Source: Palsa-504 sp963739615 (GTDB lineage: Bacteria > Actinomycetota > Actinomycetes > Streptosporangiales > Streptosporangiaceae). From it: 64,000 bases of DNA. A program made the position numbers and the translations under genes. The notes under the pieces are model-generated. The model saw only the letters and a list, made by a program, of their open reading frames with translations, searched no databases and had not been told where the DNA came from. Below are positions 17,225 to 26,757 of this stretch, one piece after another. Position 1 is the stretch's first letter. Each line of letters begins with the position of its first letter. The DNA is taken from NCBI GenBank assembly GCA_963739615.1, contig CAVUBD010000031.1, positions 17,254 to 81,253 of the forward strand. Reading direction: 5' to 3'.

Positions 17225-18409
17225 GGTTTTTCTCCGGACAGGACGAAGACGGGGTTCTCGGCGGCGAGGCGGAGGGAACCGCTGGGGAGGGGGACGAGGC
17301 GGGAGGCCTGGAGCTGGACGCCCTCGGGGCGGTAGCCCAGGTGCGTGAGCAGGTCGCTGGTCTCGCCGACGCGCTGGATCGCGGCCAGCGTGACCACGAC
17401 GCGGGCCGGGCGGGCCGCCTGGATGGCGGCCTGGAGGACGGCGCGGTCGCCGCCGCCGGCGAACAGCGCGTCCGCTTGCGGCAGCCCGGCTAGCGCTTCT
17501 GGCGCCCGGCCATGCTGGACCTTGACGTGCACGCCGTGCTTGGCGGCGTTGCGGCGGATGCGGTCGCACTGGGCCTGGTCGGCCTCGACGGCGATGACGT
17601 ACGCGCCGAAGCGGGCGCACTCGACCGCGACGGAGCCCGAGCCCGCGCCTACGTCCCAGATGGTGCAGCCGGGGGCCGGGCCGAGGCGGGCCAGCACCAG
17701 CGCGCGGACCTCGGCCTTGGTGATCATGGAGTCGCGGTGCTCGAAGGCGTCCTCGGGCAGGGCCCAGCTGGCCGGGGCGCCTGGGTCGGCCGGCCAGCCA
17801 GCGCGGCGGGGTTCGCGTCGCTCCGGGGTCGATGGATATGAGGACGTTGGGCTCGGCGAATTCCCGGCGGGGTGCTGCTTTCAGGTCGCTGACGCGTTCC
17901 CGCGGGGTGCCGAGGCACTCGGCGACGTGGACCGTCCGGCCCGCGGCGATCAGCTCGGTCCCGATTTGGCGGGCCGTCCCCGGGGCGGTCAGGATCGCGA
18001 CCTTGGGGTGCGCGAGCGCGGCGGCGATCGCCTGCCGCGGGTCGCGGCCGTGGGCTGTCGTCACGAGGGCGTCGTCCCAGTCCAGGCCTTGCCGGGCGAA
18101 CGCAAGCGCGACCGAGGACAGCGCCGGGATGACGTGCGGCGTGATTCCGCGGGCGCGCAGGGCGCGGACGATCCCGAAGAAGCCCGGGTCGCCGGAGGCC
18201 AGCACCGCGACCCGGCCCTGGGTCGCGCTCGCCACGATGGCGTCGAGGGCGTCGTCGAGGCGCTTGAGGTCCAGTTGTCCGGCGGCGGCGGGGATGGAGG
18301 CGGCGTTGAGGTGCCTGGGGGCGCCGACGACGAGGGTGGCGGCGGCGAGGGCCGCGGCCGCCTCGGGGACGAGGGGACGGCCGTCGCAGCCGATCACGGT
18401 GACGGTCAT
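17221..18409 (-). CDS. cobL: Precorrin-6Y C5,15-methyltransferase (CbiE-CbiT), split by one frame change
   Basis: CbiE part from ATG 18409: VTVIGCDGRPLVPEAAAA, VLASGDPGFFGI, VIPALSSVALAFARQGLDW, ending in FAEPNVLISIDP. The CbiT part (ITKAEVRALVLARLG, IWDVGAGSGSVAVE, GGGDRAVLQAA) lies in another frame and ends at 17221. Removing one base in GGCCGGCC near 17795 joins them as LAADPGAPASWALPEDAFEH, the normal linker before CbiT. Either a sequence error, or the gene is now two pieces, CbiT starting at ATG 17727. Methylates C5 and C15 and decarboxylates the C12 acetate. ATGA overlaps with cbiD and cbiG on both sides. Confidence 0.85.
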
Positions 18410-19626
18410 GCTGCTCCCCCCCGGGCGATCTCGGTGCGGCCGGAGAAGTCGACCATGACGACCTGGATGGACGGCGTGTTCTGGCCTACGTCGGCTATCT
18501 CCGCGCAGAACCGGGTGAGGACCTGGGCGGCGCGGACGCACAGTTCGCGGCCCGCTTCCGGCAGTATCCCCGCCTCGGCCCACAGTTCGGCCGCGTGCCG
18601 GGCCGTGTTGGCCGCGCCGACCGCCTCGGCGAGGTCCTGGCCGCCGCCGGCGGCCAGGGTGATGTCGCGCAGCAGCGACAGCGACACCTTGGAGCGGGTG
18701 TAGTGCGTCATCAGCACGCCGGCGGCCAGCTTGGTGAGCTTGCCGGCCATGCCGACGAACACCACCCGGGCCAGCCCGTGCTCGACCGCGCGACGCAGCG
18801 CGGCGCCGGTGAAGTCGCCTACCTCGACGAAGGAGAGCTCGGGGAGTTCGGGGTACAGCCGCATCGCACCTTGCTCGGTACGTCCGCCGGTACACAGCAC
18901 GAGCGTGCCCTCGCGCTGGGCTTGCTGGGCGCGCTGGGCTTGCTGGGCCTGCTGGGCCTGCTGGGCGGCCAGCACGGCGACGGCCTGCTCGACGCTGGCC
19001 CGCCAGGACGCGGTGGAGAACGGCCGGACGATGCCGGTGGTGCCGAGAATCGAGATCCCGCCGATGATGCCGAGCCGGGCGTTGGTGGTCTTGCGGGCCA
19101 TCCGCTCGCCGTCGGGGACCGAGATGACCACATGGACGCCGTTTCGGGTGAGGTCGATGACCTCGCCGACCGATTGCGTGATCATCGCGCGCGGGACCGG
19201 GTTGATCGCGGGGCCGCCCAGCTCGAGCCCGAGGCCCGGCTTGGTGACCACGCCCACGCCCACGCCGCCGTCCAGCCCGATCCCGGGCTCGCCGCGCCAG
19301 CGCACCGTGGCGGTCAGCCGGGCGCCGTGCGTGACGTCGGGGTCGTCGCCCGCGTCTTTGACTATCACGGCTTCGGCCTGGTCTGGTTCGAGCGTGCAGG
19401 TGTCGACGGGGAAGCTGACCCGCTGGCCGGACGGCAGGCCGATCTCGACGGTTTTCTGGAGCTGGCCGGTGTGCAGCGCGGCGGTGGCAGCCTTCGCGGC
19501 GGCCGCCGCGCAGGTCCCCGTGGTCCAGCCGGTCCGCAGGGCCTGCTTCCTGACCTTCGCCGTCCGCGGCAGGTCGGGCTCGACCAGCTCGGGCTTGAGC
19601 AGCTCGGGGTCATTGGGCTGGGTCAC
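18406..19626 (-). CDS. cbiD: Cobalt-precorrin-5B (C1)-methyltransferase
   Basis: 406 residues. Signature LRTGWTTGTCAAAAAKAA at the N-terminus, then GDDPDVTHGA, GVGVVTKPGL, and FVGMAGKLTKLAAGVLMTHY. Methylates C1 with SAM, a step specific to the cobalt-early pathway; it agrees with CbiX and CbiG being present. The GTG at 19626 overlaps the end of cobI-cobM by 17 bases. Residues around 225-240 hold a QQAQ-type run (repeated CTGCTGGGC codons), an unusual insert in a surface loop. Confidence 0.92.
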   Translation of the reverse strand: MTQPNDPELLKPELVEPDLPRTAKVRKQALRTGWTTGTCAAAAAKAATAALHTGQLQKTVEIGLPSGQRVSFPVDTCTLEPDQAEAVIVKDAGDDPDVTHGARLTATVRWRGEPGIGLDGGVGVGVVTKPGLGLELGGPAINPVPRAMITQSVGEVIDLTRNGVHVVISVPDGERMARKTTNARLGIIGGISILGTTGIVRPFSTASWRASVEQAVAVLAAQQAQQAQQAQRAQQAQREGTLVLCTGGRTEQGAMRLYPELPELSFVEVGDFTGAALRRAVEHGLARVVFVGMAGKLTKLAAGVLMTHYTRSKVSLSLLRDITLAAGGGQDLAEAVGAANTARHAAELWAEAGILPEAGRELCVRAAQVLTRFCAEIADVGQNTPSIQVVMVDFSGRTEIARGGAA

Positions 19627-21319
19627 GGGCCGTCCGGTCTGGTGCTGTCCGGTCTGGTGCCGTCCGGTCTGGTGCCGTCCGGTCTGGTGCCGTCCGGTCT
19701 GCTTTTGTCCGGTCTGCTTCGCGGAGCTGCTTCCTGGCCTGGCGTTCGGCCCGGCGGTAGCCGTGGAAGTGGCCCGGATGGTAGAGGTGGGAGCGGCTGC
19801 CTCCGGCGGCCAGGCCGGGCCCGACCAGCACGAGCGTGTGCTTCCAGAGCTTGCGTTCCCGGATGGTGGCGGCCAGGTCCTTGAGCGTGCACTGGACGAT
19901 CAGCTCGTCCGGCCAGGTCACCTGGAAGGCGACCACGCACGGGGTGTCCGGCGGGTAGCCGCCGGCCAGCAGCTCGTCCTGCAGCTGGGCGGACCGCGCG
20001 GCCGACAGGAACAGCGCCATCGTGGTGCCGTGACGGGCGAACTCGACGACCCGCTCCCCCGGCGGCATCGGGGTCTTGCCGCCGCCGAGCCTGGTCAAGA
20101 TCACGGACTGGGCGACTTCCGGGATCGTCAGCTCGCGGCCGATCCGCGCGGCCACGGCGGTGAAGCTGGATACCCCCGGCACGACCTCGGTGCGCAGGTT
20201 CAGCGCCGCGCACTGCTCGAGCTGCTCCTGGACGGCCCCCCACAGCGAAGGGTCACCGGAGTGGACACGGGCTACGGTTAGTTTTTCTTGCGCGGCTTTT
20301 TTGTAGTGGCACAGCACGCCCTCCATCGGCAGCCGGGCCGAGTCGACGATCTCGGCGCCCGGTCTGGCGTGCTCGAGCACGTCCGGGTGCACCAGGCTCG
20401 AGGCCCAGATCACGATATCCGCCGTTGCGATGGCGTTTGCGCCCCTGAAGGTCAGCAGGTCCGGGGCGCCCGGGCCCGCCCCCACAAAGAACACCCGTCC
20501 CACGGGTTCCTGTGTCCCCGGTCGCGGCTCGGGCTCTTGGGCGGACGCGGCTTGGGCTAGGGATGCGCCGCGACTGGTGCGGTGTGCGGGGACGATAAGG
20601 GTGGAGAGGTACGGGATGTCCGCCGCTTTGCCGGCGGGCGTCAGGAAATCGGCGGCGGGGGCGATCAGCTCGCCTGGGAGGCCGAGGCGGGCGCCGATCA
20701 CGGCGTCTTCCAGGCGGCCGGCCTGCCGCAGGTGGTCCCGCAGCGTCCCGGGGGCGGGGCTGGCCGTGGCGCCTACCTTGTAGCCGACGACCGTTCCGCC
20801 GCGGGCCAGCGCCTGGTCCAGGGCGCCGACGCCGCCGTTGAGGGGGACGAGCGTGACCGGCTCGGTGCCCTCGGCCAGCGAGATGCCGGCCCGGGAGGCC
20901 AGGTCCTGCATGGCGGTGATGCCCGCAAGCGTCTGCACGTCCACGCCGGGGACCAGCTCGCGCACCGTCTGGGCCAGGTAACTGAACGTCGAGTACAGGT
21001 TGGGGTCGCCCAGGGTGCCGAACGCGACCGTGCTGGCGCCCCCGGCGAACTCCGCCGCCACCGCGGCGGCCGCCGCCCGCCAGGCCGCCGCGCGCCGGGC
21101 GGTGACCCCGCCGGTGTCGTTCAGCGCGAACTCCAGGCGCTTGATCCGGTCCGCGTCGACGTAGCCGCGGATGATCGTCTCCGCCCGCCCCGGCTCGGGA
21201 TCCAGGGCAGCCAGCACCGGCACAAGCACCACGTCGGCCTCGCGGAGCACGCGGACGGCCTTGACCGTGACCAGCTCCGGATCGCCCGGGCCGACCCCCA
21301 CGCCAATCAGGTGCTTCAT
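19610..21319 (-). CDS. cobI: CobI-CobM fusion: precorrin-2 C20- and precorrin-4 C11-methyltransferase
   Basis: 569 residues with two SAM tetrapyrrole methylases. CobI/CbiL is at about 1-245 (IGVGVGPGDPELVTVKAV, FGTLGDPNLYSTFSYL, LAGITAMQDLASRAG). CobM/CbiF is at about 272-515 (VFFVGAGPGAPDLLTFRGA, SGDPSLWGAVQEQ, VPGVSSFTAVAA). The last 35 residues are a DRTAP repeat with no known role. ATG at 21319, coupled to cobB. The fusion puts two non-consecutive methylations in one chain, as in some other actinomycetes. Confidence 0.92.
   Translation of the reverse strand: MKHLIGVGVGPGDPELVTVKAVRVLREADVVLVPVLAALDPEPGRAETIIRGYVDADRIKRLEFALNDTGGVTARRAAAWRAAAAAVAAEFAGGASTVAFGTLGDPNLYSTFSYLAQTVRELVPGVDVQTLAGITAMQDLASRAGISLAEGTEPVTLVPLNGGVGALDQALARGGTVVGYKVGATASPAPGTLRDHLRQAGRLEDAVIGARLGLPGELIAPAADFLTPAGKAADIPYLSTLIVPAHRTSRGASLAQAASAQEPEPRPGTQEPVGRVFFVGAGPGAPDLLTFRGANAIATADIVIWASSLVHPDVLEHARPGAEIVDSARLPMEGVLCHYKKAAQEKLTVARVHSGDPSLWGAVQEQLEQCAALNLRTEVVPGVSSFTAVAARIGRELTIPEVAQSVILTRLGGGKTPMPPGERVVEFARHGTTMALFLSAARSAQLQDELLAGGYPPDTPCVVAFQVTWPDELIVQCTLKDLAATIRERKLWKHTLVLVGPGLAAGGSRSHLYHPGHFHGYRRAERQARKQLREADRTKADRTAPDRTAPDRTAPDRTAPDRTARDPAQ
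19631..19690 (-). repeat. Four 15-bp tandem repeats coding the DRTAP tail of CobI-CobM
   Basis: CGTCCGGTCTGGTGC is repeated four times (the second with one change), plus partial copies beyond. In frame it gives the DRTAP units at the C-terminus, just before the cbiD start. Confidence 0.85.
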
Positions 21320-22707
21320 CGTGTCACCTCCGCGGCGCTCCGGTGGGCCGCGGCGCAGGCGGCCGCGAACCTGGCCGCGGCGGCCGGGTGGCCGGCCCAG
21401 TGAGTGTGCAGGTAGGACGCGACGCCGGAACCGGTGACGTGACCCTCGAGCTCGCCCGAGCCGAACCGCCAGGCCGGCCGGGGCCCGTGGGGCGGAACGA
21501 CCGCGGTGCGGTGGAACTCGTGGCCGCGGACCCGGTCACCGGCCCGGGCCAGCACAGAATCGTGCAGCGCCGTGGCGTGGCGGTAGCCGAGCGTCAGCTT
21601 CGCGGTCATCGTGGCGTCCGCGTCGAGGACGCCGCACATCGGCCGCCCGTCCAGGGTCCGGGCCAGGTAGAGCAGCCCCGCGCATTCGGCGGCGAGCGGC
21701 GCGCCCTGGTGACCGAGCGCGGCCACCCGTCCGCGCAGCCGCTCGTTGGCGGCTAGCTCAGCCGCGTGCACCTCGGGGAAGCCGCCGCCGAGGATCAGCC
21801 CGCTGGTGCCCGCGGGCAGGTCCTCGTCCCGCAGCGGATCGAACGTCGCCACCCGGGCCCCGGCCGCCTCGAGCAGCTCGCATTGCTCGGTGTAGCCGAA
21901 CGTGAAGGCCGGGCCGCCCGCGACCGCGACTACCGGGGCGGGGCCGGTGAACTGTGGCGTCTCGGGGGGTTCCCAGGGCGGACCGGGGAGGGCGGGGGCC
22001 CGGCGGGCCAGGGCGAGGAGGGCTTCCAGATCGCAGGACCCGGCGATCAGGTCACCCATCCGGGTGATCGCGTGGCCGGCGACCGCCGCCCGCTCCGCGG
22101 CGGGGATCAGGCCGAGGTGCCGGGACGGCGTGACGATCCCGTCAGTCCGCCTGATCGCGCCGTAGACCGCGATCCCGGCCGCGGCGAGGGCCGCCCGCAG
22201 CAGCCGCTCGTGCCGGTCGGAACCGACCCGGTTCACGATCACGCCCGCGACCGGCGTCCGCGGGTCGAAGGCGGCGAAGCCGGCCGCGAGCGCGGCCACC
22301 GAACGTCCCGCCCGCGCCGCGTCCACGACGAGCACCACGGGCGCGCCGAGCAGCCGGGCCACGTGCGCGGTGGAGCCGAAGCCGGGTTCGGCACCGGGAA
22401 CCGCGGCGGGATCGGCGCCGTCGAACAGGCCCATCACGCCCTCGACGACGGCGACCTGCGCGCCGGCGGCGCCGTGCAGGAACAGCGGCGCGATCAGGTC
22501 TTCCCCGCACAGGAACGGGTCCAGGTTCCGCGGCGGCCGGCCGGTCGCCAGCGCGTGGTAGCCGGGGTCGATGTAGTCCGGGCCGACCTTGTGCCCGGAG
22601 ACCGCTAGCCCGCACGCACGCAGGGCCGCCATCAGCCCGCTGGCCACGGTGGTCTTGCCGCAGCCGGAAGCGGGCGCGGCGATGACCAGGCGCGGGATGG
22701 CTACCAT
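21316..22707 (-). CDS. cobB: Cobyrinic acid a,c-diamide synthase
   Basis: 463 residues. N-terminal DTBS-like ATPase with P-loop APASGCGKTTVASGL, KVGPDYIDPGYH, and VEGVMGLFDG; C-terminal class I glutamine amidotransferase with GGGFPEVHA and the nucleophile Cys in AAECAGLLYLA, and the His in GHEFHR. Amidates the a and c side chains of (hydrogeno)cobyrinic acid; also named cbiA. ATG at 22707 overlaps cobO by 7 bases; its stop overlaps the cobI-cobM ATG. Confidence 0.94.
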   Translation of the reverse strand: MVAIPRLVIAAPASGCGKTTVASGLMAALRACGLAVSGHKVGPDYIDPGYHALATGRPPRNLDPFLCGEDLIAPLFLHGAAGAQVAVVEGVMGLFDGADPAAVPGAEPGFGSTAHVARLLGAPVVLVVDAARAGRSVAALAAGFAAFDPRTPVAGVIVNRVGSDRHERLLRAALAAAGIAVYGAIRRTDGIVTPSRHLGLIPAAERAAVAGHAITRMGDLIAGSCDLEALLALARRAPALPGPPWEPPETPQFTGPAPVVAVAGGPAFTFGYTEQCELLEAAGARVATFDPLRDEDLPAGTSGLILGGGFPEVHAAELAANERLRGRVAALGHQGAPLAAECAGLLYLARTLDGRPMCGVLDADATMTAKLTLGYRHATALHDSVLARAGDRVRGHEFHRTAVVPPHGPRPAWRFGSGELEGHVTGSGVASYLHTHWAGHPAAAARFAAACAAAHRSAAEVTR

Positions 22708-23297
22708 TCGATGCCCTTCTGGCCCTTCTGGCCGGCATCCATGGGGTGCTTGACCTTGGTCATCTCCGTCACCAGGTCGGCGCAGCCGATCAGAGCGGGA
22801 TCCGCGTCCCGGCCGGTGATCACCACATGCTGGTCACCGGGCCGGGCGGCGAGCACGCTGACGACCTCGTCGACGTCCACCCAGCCCCACTTCACCGGGT
22901 AGGTGAACTCGTCGAGCACGTAGAACCGGTAGGTCTGCGCGGCCAGGTCCCGCGTTATCTGGGCCCAGCCCTCGGCGGCTTGTTCGGCCTGGCTGCCGGG
23001 ATCGCGCTGGATCCAGGACCAGCCCTCGCCCATCTTGTGCCAGCTGACCGTCCCGCCCTGGCCGGTCTCGCCGAGTACCCGGAGCGCCCGCTCCTCGCCC
23101 ACGCGCCACTTCGCCGACTTGACGAACTGGAACACCCCGACCGGCCAGCCCTGGTTCCAGGCGCGCAGCGCCAGGCCGAACGCGGCCGTGGACTTCCCCT
23201 TGCCCGGGCCGGTGTGCACGATGACCAGCGGACGGTTCCGCCGCTGCCGCGTGGTCAGGCCGTCATCGGGGACCTGGGCTGGAACTCCCTGCGGCAT
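22701..23297 (-). CDS. cobO: Cob(I)yrinic acid a,c-diamide adenosyltransferase
   Basis: 198 residues, CobO/BtuR/CobA-type. P-loop HTGPGKGKSTAAFGLALRAW, then VGVFQFVKSAKWRVGEE, VLDEFTYPVKWGWVDVDEV, and VVITGRDADPALI. Transfers the adenosyl group from ATP to Co(I) corrinoid. ATG at 23297 shares its base with the end of the chelatase gene. Start is followed by the usual short leader, so no alternative is needed. Confidence 0.94.
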   Translation of the reverse strand: MPQGVPAQVPDDGLTTRQRRNRPLVIVHTGPGKGKSTAAFGLALRAWNQGWPVGVFQFVKSAKWRVGEERALRVLGETGQGGTVSWHKMGEGWSWIQRDPGSQAEQAAEGWAQITRDLAAQTYRFYVLDEFTYPVKWGWVDVDEVVSVLAARPGDQHVVITGRDADPALIGCADLVTEMTKVKHPMDAGQKGQKGIEW

Positions 23298-25382
23298 CAG
23301 GCGGCCCTGCCGCCGGTCAGCTGGCGGGCGATCCCGGCCAGGCCGGGCCCTGTCCCCGCCGCCAGCTCGTCGAGGCGGAACAGGGTCGCTCCCAGCTGGA
23401 CCGCGAGCCGTTCGGCCAGGCCCAGCCGGAGCACCGACGCGTCGCAGTCCACCACCACGCTGGTCACGCCGGCCAGCATGGCCGCGGCCCGGATCAGGTC
23501 GGCGTCACTGCCGCTGGTAGCCCGGCCGTCGGTGACCACGATGAGCAGGGGACGACGGCGGGGGTCGCGCAGGCGCTCGGCCGCCAGGACGCGGGCCGCC
23601 TTGGCCAGGCCCGCCGCGAGCGGGGTCCGGCCGCCGGTGGCCAGATGGTCCAGGCGGCGCGCGGCCGCCTCGACCGAGGAAGTCGGGGGCAGCGCCAGTT
23701 CGGCGCCGGCGCCCCGGAAGGTGACCAGCCCCACTTTGTCCCGGCGCTGGTAGGCGTCCAGGAGAAGAGAAAGGACCGCTCCCTTGACCGCGCGCATCCG
23801 CTGCCGGGCCGCCATCGACCCGCTGGCGTCCACGGCGAAAAGCACCAGGTTCCCCTCCCGGCCCTCGCGTGCCGCTTCGCGCAGGTCGGCGGGTATCAGG
23901 CTGACCCTGGCGGCGGGCTGCGGCCGCCGCGAAACCGAGGCCCTGATGGTGGCGGGCAGGTGCAGGGCGAAGGGGCGGCTCTGCGGGACGCGGGCGCCTA
24001 CGGTGCGGCCGAACGGGCCGCGGGCGGCGGAGCGCCGGCCGGGGGCACCCTCGCCGACGCCGGGCACGGTCAGCAGGCGGGCGCGGAACGGAGCCGCGGG
24101 CGACACCGGCGGGCTCGCGGGCGGCTCGGCGGCCTCGCGGGACGCCCCGGGTGACTGGTGGGACTGGCGTGATTGGGGTGGATTGCCGCCGGGGTCGATC
24201 GGGGCCACTGGGGTCGGCAGGGCCATTGGGGTCGGGAGGGCCATTGGGGTCGGGGTCGTCGTCGGGGTTCCCGGGGGGCCGGGGGTTCTCGGCGGGCTGG
24301 GGGGGCTCGAGGTTCTCGGCGGGCTCGGGGGGCTGGGGGCCGTTGGCGGACTCGGGAGAGCTTGCTTCTCGCAGGGCTTCGTCCAGGGCTTGCTCGTCTA
24401 GGCCGGGGGCGTCGAAGGGGTCGCGGCGGCGGCGGTGCGGCAGGGCCAGCCGGGCCGCGGTCCTGATGTCCTCCGAGGTCACCACGTCCCGGCCGTGCCA
24501 GGCGGCCAGCGCGATCGCGGTCCGGGCCGTGACCAGGTCGGCGCGCATCCCGTCCACGCCGAACGCGCCGCAGACGGCGCAGATCTGGCGCAGCGCGGCG
24601 TCGGGCAGCTCGACCCGCGGGAGGCGGGCCCGGGCCACCGCGACCTGCTCGGCGAGCGCGGCGGTGTCGGCGGTGAAGCGGTCCGCGAACCCGGCGGGGT
24701 CCGCCTCGAACGCGAGCCTGCGGCGGACCACCTCGGCCCGTTCGGCGGGATCTTGGCTGGCGCTGACCTGGACGGTCAGCCCGAACCTGTCGAGCAGCTG
24801 CGGGCGCAGCTCGCCTTCCTCCGGGTTCATGGTGCCGACCAGCAGGAAACGCGATGCGTGCCGGACCGAGATGCCCTCGCGCTCGACGTAGTTGACGCCC
24901 AGGGCGGCGGCGTCGAGCAGCAGGTCCACCAGGTGGTCGTGCAGCAGGTTGACCTCGTCGACGTACAAGACCCCGCGATGGGCCGCGGCGAGCAGGCCGG
25001 GTGAGAAGGCGGTCGTGCCCGCGGTCAGCACGCGCTCGATATCGAGCGAGCCGGTCAGGCGGTCCTCGGTGGCGCCGACGGGCAGTTCGGCCAGCGTGAC
25101 GTGGCGGAGCTCGGGGCGGCCCCCGGCAGCATGCGGGCCCGCGGGGCACGAGGGGTCCGGAGCCGCGGGATCGCAGGCAAAGGGACAGCCGGGAACCACC
25201 GGCACCGGCGGCAGCAGCGCGGCCAGCCCGCGCACCATCGTCGACTTGGCGGTCCCCTTCTCGCCGCGGACCAGGACACCGCCTATCGCCGGCGACACCG
25301 CGTTGAGCAGCAGCGCCAGCTTCAGGTCGGCCATCCCCACGATCGCGGTGAACGGGTAGATCCTGTCCCCGGCCGTCGTCAT
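23297..25382 (-). CDS. ChlI/ChlD-like chelatase ATPase-VWA subunit (putative cobaltochelatase partner of CobN), one frame change
   Basis: AAA+ part from ATG 25382: YPFTAIVGMADLKLALLLNA, Walker A GEKGTAKSTMVRG, and VLYVDEVNLLHDHLVDLLLD. After a Pro/Asp-rich linker the frame moves by one base (about 24160-24240), and a VWA domain follows with MIDAS VDASGSMAARQRM and VVTDGRATSGSDAD, ending at 23297. ChlI-ChlD fusions of about 690 residues are the usual actinobacterial partner of CobN, here encoded 12 kb away. I chose ATG 25382 (AAGGA about 10 bases upstream) over 25466, which would start within the riboswitch expression platform. First gene after the cobalamin riboswitch. Confidence 0.87.
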
Positions 25383-25419
25383 AAGAGCCAGTCCTTCCCG
25401 GGTTTCCGCGCCCGAAGTC

Positions 25420-25570
25420 CGGAACACAGGGCAGCCGGAGTCTCTGGCTCCCGGGAAGAGCGGCAACCCCCGCGGGGATCACTCCCGGTCACAGTTGCGG
25501 GACAGCCCCGGACTCGCACCGGAGTTCCTCCGCGTTGCTACCTCCGCACAGCATGGCATACGTGCCGGGA
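25420..25570 (-). promoter_or_regulatory. Cobalamin riboswitch
   Basis: Reading the minus strand towards the chelatase ATG: GCGGAGGTAGCAACGCGG, then CCGGTGCGAGTCCGG, then the diagnostic B12-box core GTCCCGCAACTGTGA followed by CCGGG, and later GGGAGCCAGAGACTCC. This order and spacing is that of the AdoCbl riboswitch aptamer. It lies 40-190 bases before the start of the main cob operon, so it should lower expression when cobalamin is plentiful. Edges are approximate, because I cannot fold the P1 stem here. Confidence 0.9.
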
Positions 25571-25815
25571 TGCAGGAGGGACGGTGACCGCTTAGGGGCC
25601 GGGTACACTGGCCCGGGTTCGCCCCCTCGGGCATCCGTTGCCAGCCATTCACCAGGAAACTCTCAGCGCGTCCAGGTAGCGTGTGCGCACGGAAACCGGT
25701 AGAACCGGATGGCGAATCAAGCCGTCTGCGAGCAGGCGGACACACTATGCCAAGTAACGCGGCCTGGCATGTACCGGCACGTGACACACAGCTGTAGTTG
25801 CTGAACGGAGCACGC

Positions 25816-26757
25816 ATGGCGAATCGTTCCCGCGTCCTTGTGACCGGCGGCGCCGGCTTCATCGGCCGCAGGCTGGTCCGCGCTCTGCTGGCAGAAGGAC
25901 ACGAGGTCACAGTGGCTGACCTGCGGGTGTTCCCTGACCCTGAGGTGCGATCGGTGGTCGGGGACCTGCGCGACCCCGACGGCCCGGCCCGGGCCCTACG
26001 CCAGGGGAGGGGGCAGCCGGGTACCGACGTGATCATCCACCTGGCCGCCGTCACCTCGGTGCTCGCCTCGGTGCAGGATCCGGTCGCCGCGCACCTCCTC
26101 AACGTGGACGCCACCGCGCGGCTGCTCGAACTGGCCCGCGAGAACGAAGTGGGCACCTTCGTGCTCGCGTCGACGAACGCGGTCGTCGGCGCCGGGGCCG
26201 GCCCGGGCGAGGTCATCACCGAACGGACCGTGCTCCGCCCGCTCACCCCGTACGGCGCCACCAAGGCGGCGGGCGAGATGCTGCTCGGCAGCTACGCCAA
26301 CTGCTACGGCATCACAGGCGCGGCGCTGCGGTTCTCCAACGTCTACGGCCCGGGGATGGCCGAGAAGGACAGCTTCATCCCCAGGCTGATGCGCGCGGCC
26401 CGCGACGGCGAAGGCGTCCAGGTCCGCGGCGACGGGAGCATGCTCCGCGACGTGGTGCACGTCGACGACATCGTGCAGGGCATCTTCACCGCCTGGCGTG
26501 GCGGCCACAACGGCCCGCTGATCCTCGGCGCCGGAACGTCGGTCTCGGTGAACGACATGGTGGCCACGGCCCGTCAGGTCACCGGCGCGCCCATCCCGGC
26601 CGAGAACGTGCCGGTCGGCCACGGCGAGATGCCGGCCGTGGTGCTCGACATCTCCGCGGCGAAGGCCCTCGGCTACTCGCCCGCCTACGACCTCGCCACC
26701 GGCATGGCGACCGTCTGGCCGGAGTTCGACCCCGCAGGCGATGGGGCGCAGTCATGA
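25816..26757 (+). CDS. NAD-dependent epimerase/dehydratase (sugar nucleotide)
   Basis: 313 residues, extended SDR. Rossmann motif VTGGAGFIGRRL, IIHLAAVTSV, catalytic Ser/Thr region VLASTNAVVG, Tyr-x3-Lys in PYGATKAAGE, and FSNVYGPGM. I chose ATG 25816 (GGAG 6 bases upstream) over the TTG at 25798. Closest to UDP-glucose 4-epimerase-like enzymes; the exact substrate is unclear. Coupled by ATGA to the glycosyltransferase downstream, which suggests it makes that enzyme's donor sugar. Confidence 0.85.
   Translation: MANRSRVLVTGGAGFIGRRLVRALLAEGHEVTVADLRVFPDPEVRSVVGDLRDPDGPARALRQGRGQPGTDVIIHLAAVTSVLASVQDPVAAHLLNVDATARLLELARENEVGTFVLASTNAVVGAGAGPGEVITERTVLRPLTPYGATKAAGEMLLGSYANCYGITGAALRFSNVYGPGMAEKDSFIPRLMRAARDGEGVQVRGDGSMLRDVVHVDDIVQGIFTAWRGGHNGPLILGAGTSVSVNDMVATARQVTGAPIPAENVPVGHGEMPAVVLDISAAKALGYSPAYDLATGMATVWPEFDPAGDGAQS

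Noticed and set aside
15560..18895. A single 1111-residue protein on the minus strand
   Set aside because: Only residues from ATG 17224 onward (CbiG-CobJ) and from 18409 to about 17795 (CbiE) are real; the first 160 residues and the middle 190 are low-complexity Arg/Pro/Gly translations of cbiD and cbiT in the wrong frame.
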